From DATMTS01 sp035564555 (GTDB lineage Bacteria > Actinomycetota > Actinomycetes > Actinomycetales > Microbacteriaceae), in NCBI GenBank assembly GCA_035564555.1, contig DATMTS010000095.1, forward strand, positions 1 through 26,196: 26,196 nt of DNA. Reading direction: 5' to 3'. Below, one piece after another: positions 1 to 5,763 of this stretch (the stretch's first letter is position 1; each line of letters starts with the position of its first letter). The position numbers and the translations under genes were made by a program. The notes under the pieces were generated by a model, which was not told the DNA's origin, searched no databases, and worked only from the letters and a program-made list of their open reading frames with translations.

Positions 1-488
1 CCACTCGGGTTCGGAACGATCCACAACTCGGCATCCGCGATGCGTTCGGGCTGCAGCCCCGCCACGGCGCGCGGACGGTCGAACGCTTGCCGGTAGGCGG
101 TGATGCCGACGACGGCGACCACCGCCGGATGCCACGACCGCACCCTGCCGGTCAGGTGCAGCGCCCCCTCACGCAGTTCCGCCCGGCTGAGTTCATCGGC
201 GCGCACCGTGGCGCGGTTGACCAGGTTGCTGATGCCGATGCCCGCCTCGATCAGATGCTTTCGCTGGGCATCCCCGAAGCCGTCGGCGAACCCGTCCAGC
301 CCATCGATGATGCCGGCTGCGGCAAGTGCCGGATAGAACCGATTTCCCGGATGCGCGAACGGTGTGCCGGTGGCAGCCGTCCAAAGTCCCGGGTTGATGC
401 CGACGAACAGCAGCCGCAGCCCTGGGCCGACCAGGTCGGGCACCGAGGCCCCTTGGTAGTCCTGCAACTGCGCGCGCGAAAAGCCCAT
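1..488 (-). CDS. mug: Mismatch-specific uracil/thymine DNA glycosylase (Mug family), truncated at the window edge
   Basis: Mug-family enzymes remove uracil or thymine from G:U and G:T mismatches and start base-excision repair. The frame reads from ATG at 488 to the left edge without a stop. It contains the family's GINPG motif about 30 residues in, with the catalytic-loop Asn, followed by an aromatic and Gly stretch (PFAHPGNRFYPAL) typical of the active site. The last visible residues are NPSG, the beginning of the conserved NPSG-L-N DNA-intercalation motif, so only the C-terminal end is missing. The start is chosen because a GATAAT hexamer ends 6 nt upstream, the spacing repeated at many starts here, and no Shine-Dalgarno sequence is visible. 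It is divergent from the metallopeptidase gene. The family assignment is firm; whether it is strictly Mug or a close uracil-DNA glycosylase relative is less certain. Confidence 0.88.
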   Translation of the reverse strand, partial: MGFSRAQLQDYQGASVPDLVGPGLRLLFVGINPGLWTAATGTPFAHPGNRFYPALAAAGIIDGLDGFADGFGDAQRKHLIEAGIGISNLVNRATVRADELSRAELREGALHLTGRVRSWHPAVVAVVGITAYRQAFDRPRAVAGLQPERIADAELWIVPNPS

Positions 489-494
489 TGCAGC

Positions 495-500
495 ATTATC
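495..500 (-). promoter_or_regulatory. -10 element of mug (GATAAT, leaderless spacing)
   Basis: On the minus strand GATAAT lies 6 nt before the mug ATG, so transcription should start at or within a base or two of the start codon. No -35 box is convincing. Confidence 0.5.
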
Positions 501-501
501 G

Positions 502-523
502 AGGGCACGGCCGGTCGTGCCCT
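502..523. repeat. Perfect 8-bp inverted repeat between divergent mug and metallopeptidase genes
   Basis: AGGGCACG and CGTGCCCT are separated by GCCGGT. The repeat sits 1 nt upstream of the mug -10 hexamer, about -14 to -35 relative to the predicted mug start, which is where a repressor would bind. It could equally act as an RNA hairpin in any rightward read-through transcript. Operator function is inference. Confidence 0.45.
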
Positions 524-595
524 GGGTGTTCTAGAGTTCATCTCGACCTGCTCATCGGCAGTCGATTCGGCCAGTGCGGCCGAGAAAGCGACGGT

Positions 596-601
596 GACAA
601 T
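596..601 (+). promoter_or_regulatory. -10-like element of the metallopeptidase gene (GACAAT)
   Basis: GACAAT ends 6 nt before ATG 608. It favours 608 over GTG 602 as the start. A second -10-like hexamer, TAGAGT at 532-537, would give a leader of roughly 65 nt instead. Confidence 0.35.
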
Positions 602-607
602 GTGAAG

Positions 608-949
608 ATGCCCGCCGACGAGTTCGAGCAGTTGGTCGAGGACGAGCTCGACTTGCTGCCCGACGACATGATCGCCGGACTCGACAACGTGGCCTTCCTG
701 GTCGAAGACCGGCCCGGCGACGGCAGCATGAACCTGTTGGGACTGTACGACGGCGTCGACCTGACCCGGAGGGGCCAGTACGGGTTCGGCGAGTTGCCTG
801 ACCGCATCACGCTCTATCGGGAACCGCTTCTGGCGATCAGCACCGATGAACGGGAGCTACGCGATCAGGTGCACGTCACGCTCGTGCACGAGATCGCACA
901 TTATTTCGGCATCGGCGACGCCGAACTGCACGAACTCGGTTGGGGCTGA
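608..949 (+). CDS. Minimal zincin-like metallopeptidase family protein (Zincin_1/DUF1025, COG3824)
   Basis: A 113-residue cytoplasmic protein of a small family with a zinc-protease fold, common in actinobacteria and of unproven substrate. The C-terminal half carries HEIAHYFGIGDAELHELGW (residues about 94-112). It contains the HExxH zinc motif with a downstream Asp in the position of the third ligand, and the protein ends right after the conserved Gly-Trp. The middle has the family's surface segment LYRxPL and the start has the typical DEFEQLV helix. No signal peptide or membrane segment is visible. ATG 608 is chosen because of the GACAAT hexamer 6 nt upstream; GTG 602, two codons earlier, is an alternative. 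It is divergent from mug and converges on the next gene through a hairpin. The fold is recognisable; proteolytic activity has not been shown for most members. Confidence 0.85.
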   Translation: MPADEFEQLVEDELDLLPDDMIAGLDNVAFLVEDRPGDGSMNLLGLYDGVDLTRRGQYGFGELPDRITLYREPLLAISTDERELRDQVHVTLVHEIAHYFGIGDAELHELGWG

Positions 950-970
950 ACACGAGAAGAAGGGCGCGGA

Positions 971-988
971 GGAGGCGGCGACGCCTCT
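971..988. terminator. Bidirectional hairpin between convergent genes, GNRA-type loop
   Basis: GAGGCG, loop GCGA, CGCCTC forms a perfect 6-bp stem, extendable by one G-U pair, in the 42 bp between stop codons at 949 and 992. There is no T-tract, as is common for actinobacterial terminators. Position between convergent genes supports termination. Confidence 0.5.
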
Positions 989-991
989 CGG

Positions 992-1276
992 TCAGCGGAA
1001 GTCGCTGTCGTTCGCGCGGTTGTCTTCGGCATCCGCCTCGACCGGATCACTGTCCGGCGCATCGAAGCGATAGCGCACGTGCAGCTGCCCGTTGATCTCG
1101 CGGCTGTCCGCAGCGACATAGTGGAACAACGACTCCATGCCTTCGACCGCCGCCACGGCGCTCAATCGCTGATCGTATTCTCCGCCCACCAGGTATCTGC
1201 GGTCGGAGCTGCCGGCGAGCGGACCGTCGATGTACTCGACGATGTACTGCGGATCGACAGGCTGTTCTGTGCTCAT
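992..1276 (-). CDS. Hypothetical 94-residue protein, last gene of the thiamine-transporter operon
   Basis: I do not recognise this family. The protein is acidic and soluble-looking, with no membrane segment, signal peptide or cysteine cluster. It has a beta-rich central part (IVEYIDGPLAGSSDRRYLVGGEYDQRL, then a pattern ending GQLHVRYRF) followed by a charged tail rich in Asp and Glu after residue 75. The pattern of a short N-terminal strand, GPL turn, small helix and strands resembles small uncharacterised actinobacterial proteins. The start codon overlaps the stop of the upstream kinase-like gene as ATGA, so translation is probably coupled and the gene is likely the fifth member of the riboswitch-controlled unit. 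Codon use matches its neighbours. Function unknown. Confidence 0.75.
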   Translation of the reverse strand: MSTEQPVDPQYIVEYIDGPLAGSSDRRYLVGGEYDQRLSAVAAVEGMESLFHYVAADSREINGQLHVRYRFDAPDSDPVEADAEDNRANDSDFR

Positions 1277-1890
1277 GACACCACCGTAGTCCCGGCCCCC
1301 GTCGAACGCCGGGTCCGCGCGGCGGCGCCGCCGGATTCGAGCACGAGGTCGGCCAATCCCACAGGTTCCTCGCGCACCAGGAATGCGTCGAATTGGGTCT
1401 GCCACATGTCCCAATACGCGTCGAACGACCCGTTGTCGCGCGCCAATGCCCGCTCTTTGCGAACCTCGTCGTCTGCGGTCAGCCACACGCGAAGGTCGAC
1501 CAGCGGCGCGCTGGCGCGGCTCAGACTGCCGCAGCCCTCGATGATCAGCGGCACGTCGGCGACGACGGGATGCCATTCGGCCGGCTCACCCCGCTTCCAG
1601 TCGTACCCGCACCATCGGCCCGTGCCCGTGCTACGCAGCGGGCGCAGCAGCTCCTCGGCGACCTGTGCGCTGGCGGCAGCCAAACCCGTCCAACCGGGAT
1701 ACAGCTCATCCATCCGCACGAGCTCGGGGCGCACGGGGCCCGGCCATGAACGGACCAAGCGATCCGCCAGAGTGGACTTGCCGGCCCCGCTCGGTCCGTC
1801 GATGAGAACCACGGGAGTCGGCTGCGCAAGAGCAGCCACCGCCGCGACGACGGCATCCACGAGCCGTGCCCCTGGATCAGGCGAAGACAA
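1273..1890 (-). CDS. P-loop NTPase resembling uridine kinase/small-molecule kinases, TTG start
   Basis: A 205-residue protein with a Walker A motif (GPSGAGKST, residues 32-40) preceded by the hydrophobic strand VVLID. A substrate-side acidic segment MDELYPGW follows (about 60-67), then a second strand with IIEG (116-119), and an Arg-rich lid (RKERALARD, about 144-152). This order is that of uridine kinase, phosphoribulokinase and related kinases, but the substrate cannot be read from the sequence. The start is TTG 1890 because GGGAG lies 8 nt upstream inside the end of ykoC. This makes the two genes overlap by 14 nt, and longer in-frame extensions would run far into ykoC. Its place in a TPP-riboswitch operon directly after a thiamine-type ECF transporter suggests a role in trapping or salvaging an imported pyrimidine or thiamine precursor; that is inference. 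Confidence 0.8.
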   Translation of the reverse strand: MSSPDPGARLVDAVVAAVAALAQPTPVVLIDGPSGAGKSTLADRLVRSWPGPVRPELVRMDELYPGWTGLAAASAQVAEELLRPLRSTGTGRWCGYDWKRGEPAEWHPVVADVPLIIEGCGSLSRASAPLVDLRVWLTADDEVRKERALARDNGSFDAYWDMWQTQFDAFLVREEPVGLADLVLESGGAAARTRRSTGAGTTVVS

Positions 1891-2656
1891 AGTTCCAACT
1901 CCCTGCAGCCACCGACACCGCGACCGCGCCCGCAGACACCAGCACTCCCAGTGCCACGACAACCCAGTCACCGGCGCCGAAACGCGATTCCCGCGCCCAA
2001 GACCGGTTCACGGGTGCACCGAACGCGCGCGCCTCCATCGAGGTCGCAAGCTTGCTGCCGCGCCGAATCGAGAGCACCAGCAGCGCGAACGACTGACCGA
2101 GCGCGCGGCGCACGGCGTTTCCGTCGGCGACACCGCGGGCGCGACGGGCGAGTTCAAGCGCCCGCCAGTCCTCCATGAAGAGCCCGACGAGGCGCAGCGC
2201 GGCCAGCGCACCGATCACGAACCGAGCCGGCAACCGCACGACCTGTGCAAGACCGTCGGCGAGATCGGTCGGGTCGATGGTGATGAAGAGCACGATCGCC
2301 GGCACTCCGATCGCAAGGATGCGTAACAGTGTGGCCAGCCCGAGTGAGATCGAGCCGTCGCTCACCTCGATCAGCCACCAACGCCAGTACGCCGTCCCCG
2401 ACGGCTGTCCGTACAGCACGGTGGTCGCACCCGCCAGCGGAGCCGCGATCAGCAACGGCACGGTTCGTCGCAGAACCGCGCGGATCGGCAGCCGGGCGGC
2501 GAGCAACAGACCGCATTCCAGTACGAGGGCGACGGCGGCCGAGACCCAGTCGATCGTCGCCAGCAGCACGAAGCTGATCACCAGCACGGCGCCGAGCTTT
2601 GCGACCGGATTCACGCGGTTGAGCGGGCCGACCCGAACCGCCGCCACGATACTCAT
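1877..2656 (-). CDS. ykoC: ECF transporter transmembrane coupling subunit (EcfT, YkoC-like)
   Basis: A 259-residue membrane protein that couples ATP hydrolysis to toppling of the substrate-binding subunit in energy-coupling factor importers. Hydrophobic segments lie roughly at 21-53, 66-82, 103-125 and 228-250. The long cytoplasmic coupling helices carry the two family motifs: an ARG triplet (LARRARG, 169-175) and a second ARG-like motif (SMEARAFG, 206-213). Both contact the Q-loop grooves of the ATPase subunits in known EcfT structures. ATG 2656 overlaps the ykoD stop as ATGA, indicating coupling. The order ykoE-ykoD-ykoC behind a TPP riboswitch matches the Bacillus ykoFEDC operon, apart from the missing ykoF. 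Assignment as an EcfT is firm; the pyrimidine/thiamine specificity comes from context. Confidence 0.9.
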   Translation of the reverse strand: MSIVAAVRVGPLNRVNPVAKLGAVLVISFVLLATIDWVSAAVALVLECGLLLAARLPIRAVLRRTVPLLIAAPLAGATTVLYGQPSGTAYWRWWLIEVSDGSISLGLATLLRILAIGVPAIVLFITIDPTDLADGLAQVVRLPARFVIGALAALRLVGLFMEDWRALELARRARGVADGNAVRRALGQSFALLVLSIRRGSKLATSMEARAFGAPVNRSWARESRFGAGDWVVVALGVLVSAGAVAVSVAAGSWNFVFA

Positions 2657-4176
2657 GGGCTGATCCTCTGCGTCGCTGCACGATCGGGGCGCGGCACCTG
2701 AGCCCGGATCCGGTGCCCCCCCGCAGGGATGACCCACTCGCTAGCGCCAAGGGCACCGGCCAGCATGGCGTCGTGGCTCACCGCGAGGACGGCGTGACCT
2801 GCGTCTCGCAGGTCGCGCAGCATCCCGACCAATTCGACCCAGGTGTTCGAGTCCTGTCCGAAGGTCGGTTCGTCGAGGATCAGCGCCTTCGGGCGCGTCG
2901 CCAGCACCGTCGCCACGGAGAGCCGCCGCTTCTGGCCCCCGGACAACGTGTAGGGATTGGCTTCGGCCAACGCGTCGAGCCGCAGCCTGACGAGCAGTTC
3001 GTCGACGCGCGCGGTGACCTCCGGCTGTGGCAAGCGCAGCGCGCGCGGACCGACGGCGAGCTCCGATCGAACGCTCTGCGCGAGGAACTGGTGCTCCGGA
3101 CTCTGGAAGACGCTGCCGATCCGGGTGAGCAGTTGCCTCGACCGCCATTCGATCGGGCGGGTCGCCGCTCCGGCGGACAGTTCGGGCGACGACCGCAGCT
3201 CGCCCCCACGTTCCGGAATCAGCCCGCCGAGAGTCAGTGCCAGTGTCGACTTGCCCGACCCGTTCGCGCCGGTGAGCACCGTCGCCGCACCATGGCGCAC
3301 CCCGAGATCCACCGGACCGGCGCTGAACGGCGCGCGCGGCCGCCCCACCTCGAGCCGCCGGGCGTCGAGCAGCACCTCGCCACCGTGCGCAGGAGCCGCA
3401 GCACCGCGCCGCGCTTCGGGCGGCCGCTGCGAGGTCCACACACCGGCCCGGCGCAGGCTGCCGTCAGGGTCGGCCAGTACCGCGTCCGGGTGCCCGTCTG
3501 CGAGCAGTCGACCGCCGTCACCGAGCACTATGACCCGGTGCACCAGGTGTCGCCACACGTCGACCCGGTGTTCGACGACCACCAAAGTGGAGCCTGTCCG
3601 CCGCACGACCGCCTCCACGGCATCGCGCACCTCGCCGACCCCGTGCGGGTCGAGGTTCGCCGTCGGTTCATCAAGCAGCAGCAGCCCAGGACGCATCGCG
3701 AGGATGCCCGCCAGGGCGAGCCGCTGCTTCTGTCCGCCGGAAAGCGCCGAGGTGGGCTGATTAAAGGGCACGTCGAGCCCCACCGCGGCGAGCGACTCAC
3801 TCACTCGGCGCCAGATCTCCTCGCGGCCGACACCGAGGTTCTCGCAGCCGAAGGCGACATCGTCACCCACTCGCGCGAGCACGACCTGCGCGTCGGGATC
3901 CTGCATGAGCAGTCCGCTGCGTCCACGTTGGCGTGCCGGATCGACGCCGTCGATCAGCAGCGTGCCACGCTCTTCGCCCTCGTCTTCACCGCCGAGCACT
4001 CCGGCGAGCGCGGCGAGCAGCGTGCTCTTCCCCGAGCCGGAGGCGCCGAGCAGCAGGATGCGTTCGCCCGCCTCGATCCTGAGATCGAGGTCATCCACCG
4101 CCCAGCGGGCGCGCCCGGCGTGGCGCCAGCCCCATCGGGATGCCAGCACCGCGCTCGGCCGCGTGCGCACGTCCAT
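2653..4176 (-). CDS. ykoD: ECF transporter ATPase with two fused nucleotide-binding domains (YkoD-like)
   Basis: A 507-residue fusion of the two ATPase subunits that energise an ECF importer. Domain 1 has Walker A GASGSGKST (44-52), signature LSGGQ (145-149), Walker B LLLLDE (165-170) and a switch His (VEH, 203). Domain 2 has Walker A GANGSGKST (303-311), LSGGQ (411-415), Walker B ALILDE (431-436) and SHD (467-469). Both sites therefore look catalytically complete. The linker, about residues 240-270, is Arg/Ala/Pro-rich. ATG 4176 directly abuts the ykoE stop (TGAATG), so the unit is cotranscribed and likely translationally coupled. Double-ATPase subunits of this type pair with YkoE and YkoC in thiamine or HMP uptake. 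No truncation or frameshift is visible. Confidence 0.92.
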   Translation of the reverse strand: MDVRTRPSAVLASRWGWRHAGRARWAVDDLDLRIEAGERILLLGASGSGKSTLLAALAGVLGGEDEGEERGTLLIDGVDPARQRGRSGLLMQDPDAQVVLARVGDDVAFGCENLGVGREEIWRRVSESLAAVGLDVPFNQPTSALSGGQKQRLALAGILAMRPGLLLLDEPTANLDPHGVGEVRDAVEAVVRRTGSTLVVVEHRVDVWRHLVHRVIVLGDGGRLLADGHPDAVLADPDGSLRRAGVWTSQRPPEARRGAAAPAHGGEVLLDARRLEVGRPRAPFSAGPVDLGVRHGAATVLTGANGSGKSTLALTLGGLIPERGGELRSSPELSAGAATRPIEWRSRQLLTRIGSVFQSPEHQFLAQSVRSELAVGPRALRLPQPEVTARVDELLVRLRLDALAEANPYTLSGGQKRRLSVATVLATRPKALILDEPTFGQDSNTWVELVGMLRDLRDAGHAVLAVSHDAMLAGALGASEWVIPAGGHRIRAQVPRPDRAATQRISP

Positions 4177-4806
4177 TCAGATGCGCGCCGTGGTTTCGCG
4201 TCCGGCCGCGAACCTGCCCAGCGCACCGGTCTTCGCCAGCGCCTTCACGATCAGCCAGGAGCCGAGGCCGGCGATGACGAGCCCGGAGATCGTCGTGGTG
4301 ACGGCGTAGATCGCGGCGAACTCCGGCTTCGCGCCGGGGTACCAGACCGTCAGGTCGAGGATGGACTCGGCGACGCCTGCGCCGGCGCCGGCGATCAGCG
4401 CCACCCACCACCGCCAGTTCGCGTACAGGAAGATCGCGAACACGATTTCGGCGCCGAGCCCCTGCACGAGCCCGGAGAGCAGCGTGAGCGCTCCCCACTG
4501 CGTCACCATCAGCGCCGAGACGGTCGCCGCGACGAGTTCCGCATACAGCGCCGCGCCGGGCTTGCGCACGATGAGCCCGCCGAGCACGCCTGCGAACAGC
4601 CACGGGCCGTTGATGATGCCTTGCAGCCCCGGCAGCGCCGCCTGGATCGGCGCTCCGACCGGGGTGGATGCCTGATCCCATCCCCAGAAGATGACGCCGG
4701 CTGCGACGGCGATCACGCTCACCACAACGATGTCGACGACGCGCCAGCGCAGATTGCGTGGACGTCGCGTGGCCGATGCCGCGATGTTCTCAGTTGTTGC
4801 GTGCAC
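4177..4806 (-). CDS. ykoE: ECF transporter substrate-binding subunit YkoE (thiamine or HMP uptake)
   Basis: A 209-residue integral membrane protein that captures the vitamin or precursor. After a polar, Arg-rich cytoplasmic tail there are about six hydrophobic segments (near 24-44, 66-80, 84-104, 108-130, 133-152 and 167-190). YkoE-type features include a conserved GPWLFAGVLGGLIVRKPGAAL segment around 67-87 and a Trp-rich turn (YANWRWWVALIAG). The start is GTG 4806, preceded at 8 nt by AAAAGGGG. That Shine-Dalgarno sequence lies in one arm of a hairpin downstream of the TPP aptamer, which fits ligand control of translation. It is the first gene of the operon. Known YkoE relatives act in thiamine/hydroxymethylpyrimidine uptake; the exact ligand here is not decided by sequence. 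Confidence 0.9.
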   Translation of the reverse strand: MHATTENIAASATRRPRNLRWRVVDIVVVSVIAVAAGVIFWGWDQASTPVGAPIQAALPGLQGIINGPWLFAGVLGGLIVRKPGAALYAELVAATVSALMVTQWGALTLLSGLVQGLGAEIVFAIFLYANWRWWVALIAGAGAGVAESILDLTVWYPGAKPEFAAIYAVTTTISGLVIAGLGSWLIVKALAKTGALGRFAAGRETTARI

Positions 4807-4810
4807 GATA

Positions 4811-4846
4811 CGTGCCCCTTTTCACTCGGTGATCACCCAGGGCACG
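4811..4846 (-). promoter_or_regulatory. Ribosome-site sequestering hairpin of the TPP riboswitch
   Basis: In the transcript CGTGCCC (from plus 4846-4840) can pair with GGGCACG (4817-4811), whose 5' extension AAAAGGGG is the ykoE ribosome-binding site. The loop is 22 nt and includes the palindrome GGTGATCACC. No T-tract follows, so translational rather than transcriptional control is more likely. A small hairpin (GTCCGC, CAT, GCGGAC in sense; 4855-4869) lies between it and the aptamer. Confidence 0.55.
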
Positions 4847-4877
4847 GGTCGACGGTCCGCATGGCGGACAGTCGGAG

Positions 4878-4970
4878 AATGCCTCCCTGCGCTGGCATGA
4901 CCCAGATCAGGTTCGACGGTCGAAGGTTGAGAACCTTCCTCTCAGCCCGGCTCACCGGACTCCCGTGTTC
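4878..4970 (-). ncRNA. TPP (THI-box) riboswitch upstream of ykoEDC
   Basis: Read on the minus strand, the region carries the conserved landmarks of the thiamine pyrophosphate aptamer in order. CGGGAG near the 5' end is followed by a stem GTCCGG/GCCGGGC with a TGAG loop running into CTGAGAGG. An accessory hairpin AAGGTT/AACCTT comes next, then ACCTGATCTGGGTCATGCC and AGCGCAGGGAG. The last two are the pyrophosphate-sensor half and closing segment of the THI box. A TATACT promoter hexamer ends 6 nt before its 5' end. Binding of TPP should lower expression of the downstream ECF transporter, probably via the hairpin around the ykoE ribosome site. Boundaries are approximate by a few bases; identity is very secure. 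Confidence 0.95.
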
Positions 4971-4976
4971 ACCACG

Positions 4977-4982
4977 AGTATA
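4977..4982 (-). promoter_or_regulatory. -10 element (TATACT) of the TPP riboswitch-ykoEDC operon
   Basis: TATACT on the minus strand ends 6 nt before the 5' base of the aptamer, so the mRNA should begin at the riboswitch itself. I could not find a good -35 box. The stretch 4983-5121 shows nothing else I can name. Confidence 0.6.
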
Positions 4983-5121
4983 CCGAGCACAGTCGCCCGA
5001 TAACACGTTCCATCCCGTCGTCATCGAGGCTGGGGGCCGGCGCATCCGGCACGTGACTCCGGCACCGACGGGCTGCCCGACCTGCCACGCCGTCTGCCGA
5101 CCGGCCGACCACGAGTTGTCG

Positions 5122-5127
5122 TAGGCT
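5122..5127 (+). promoter_or_regulatory. -10 element (TAGGCT) of the small membrane protein gene
   Basis: TAGGCT-N6-ATG, the same arrangement as at fadD, the thioesterase and the DUF3054 gene. The ATG at 5134 opens a five-codon frame (ATGGAGAAGCGCGCATGA) whose stop overlaps the start at 5148. Confidence 0.5.
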
Positions 5128-5147
5128 GACGGAATGGAGAAGCGCGC

Positions 5148-5264
5148 ATGACCATCGTCGTCGTCACGCTCATCGTCTTCGTGGTCACGCTGCTCACGCT
5201 GATGCGCAAATGGATTCTGCGCCGCAGGCGTCTCGCCCGCGGCAACCCGCGCGGCGGCCGCTGA
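5148..5264 (+). CDS. Small single-pass membrane protein (38 residues)
   Basis: Not a recognised family. The predicted product starts with a strongly hydrophobic stretch of Ile, Val, Thr, Leu and Phe (residues 2-18), followed by a very basic tail with an RRRR run and further Arg (RKWILRRRRLARGNPRGGR). This is typical of a one-helix protein with its C-terminus in the cytoplasm. ATG 5148 has a good ribosome site (GGAGAAG, 6-7 nt upstream) and a TAGGCT promoter hexamer just before it. Its stop lies inside a hairpin shared with the convergent downstream gene. The ribosome site, the promoter and the exact fit to the terminator support a real gene despite its size. Function unknown. Confidence 0.6.
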   Translation: MTIVVVTLIVFVVTLLTLMRKWILRRRRLARGNPRGGR

Positions 5265-5283
5265 CCTTCGAAAGCGGTCAGCG
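5259..5283. terminator. Bidirectional terminator hairpin between convergent genes
   Basis: CGCTGACC, loop TTCGAAAGC, CGGTCAGCG-type pairing: eight perfect base pairs (CGCTGACC with GGTCAGCG). It overlaps the stop codons of both convergent genes. A weak C/T-rich run follows on the plus strand only. Confidence 0.65.
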
Positions 5284-5616
5284 ACGCTTCTTCAGCGCGC
5301 GGATGACCATGCGCAGTGCGCGACCGGCGACCCAGACGAAAGGGATGCCGACGGCGAGCAAGGCGATCGGGTTCGGCTCGAACCGAAGTCCGCTGTGATC
5401 GCGCACGTATGCTCCGATCGGCACGCTCACGCCGCCGCCGCCTCCGCCGCCTCCGGAGAACTCGCCTTCAGACGGTCCCTCACCGGCACCGAATCCGAAC
5501 TGCGCGAGCGCCACTGGAATAAGCGTGACGCCGTCGAGCTCGACGGGGTCGCCGTAGACGGTGCGCACACCGGTCGAGGTGACGGAATCGGCCAATTGCA
5601 CGGCAAGCGAAGGCAT
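5278..5616 (-). CDS. GerW/YtfJ family protein (spore-type, function unknown outside sporulators)
   Basis: A 112-residue protein matching the YtfJ/GerW pattern. It has a start helix, then GVRTVYGDPVELDGVTLIPVA (about 16-36), which is the family's hallmark, then a Phe/Gly-rich segment. A run of eight glycines follows around 55-62, then a strand with VPIGAYVRD and a closing segment LRFEPNPIALLAV. The C-terminus adds a hydrophobic stretch (about 82-103) and a basic tail (ALKKRR), suggesting peripheral or single-pass membrane attachment. In Bacillus the relative GerW/YtfJ affects spore germination; the role in actinobacteria is unknown. ATG 5616 has TAGCGT ending 6 nt upstream, predicting a leaderless transcript. 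The gene stands alone between a hairpin and an intergenic gap. Confidence 0.85.
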   Translation of the reverse strand: MPSLAVQLADSVTSTGVRTVYGDPVELDGVTLIPVALAQFGFGAGEGPSEGEFSGGGGGGGGVSVPIGAYVRDHSGLRFEPNPIALLAVGIPFVWVAGRALRMVIRALKKRR

Positions 5617-5622
5617 GATGCA

Positions 5623-5628
5623 ACGCTA
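5623..5628 (-). promoter_or_regulatory. -10 element (TAGCGT) of the GerW/YtfJ-family gene
   Basis: TAGCGT-N6-ATG on the minus strand, leaderless spacing. Confidence 0.5.
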
Positions 5629-5726
5629 CTCGCCGCTCCCGCCATAAGGCCAGAGCCCCTCGTCGAAGTCTGAGTTCGTCGCCGAGGAGCTGAGCACGCA
5701 GTACGTCGCAAGCTCGCCCGTTGCCG

Positions 5727-5754
5727 ACCTGCGTGCGCAGGTGGCGCTGCCACC
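5727..5754 (-). terminator. Tandem hairpins after the reductase gene
   Basis: Read on the minus strand, GGTGGC-AGC-GCCACC and then ACCTGCG-CA-CGCAGGT overlap each other and begin 9 nt after the reductase stop. They can fold alternatively or as a tandem. No T-tract is present. The rest of 5629-5763 shows nothing recognisable. Confidence 0.5.
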
Positions 5755-5763
5755 GAGCGATGC

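Noticed and set aside
608..1276. HExxH protein plus neighbour as a toxin-antitoxin pair
   Set aside because: The neighbouring gene is convergent and belongs to another transcription unit, and the metallopeptidase is a widespread single-gene family.
2713..5124. A plus-strand open frame of about 800 codons opposite ykoD, ykoE and the riboswitch
   Set aside because: It is antisense to three well-identified genes and a riboswitch, has no domain I recognise, and is rich in Arg, Gly and His as expected of an antisense frame in GC-rich DNA.
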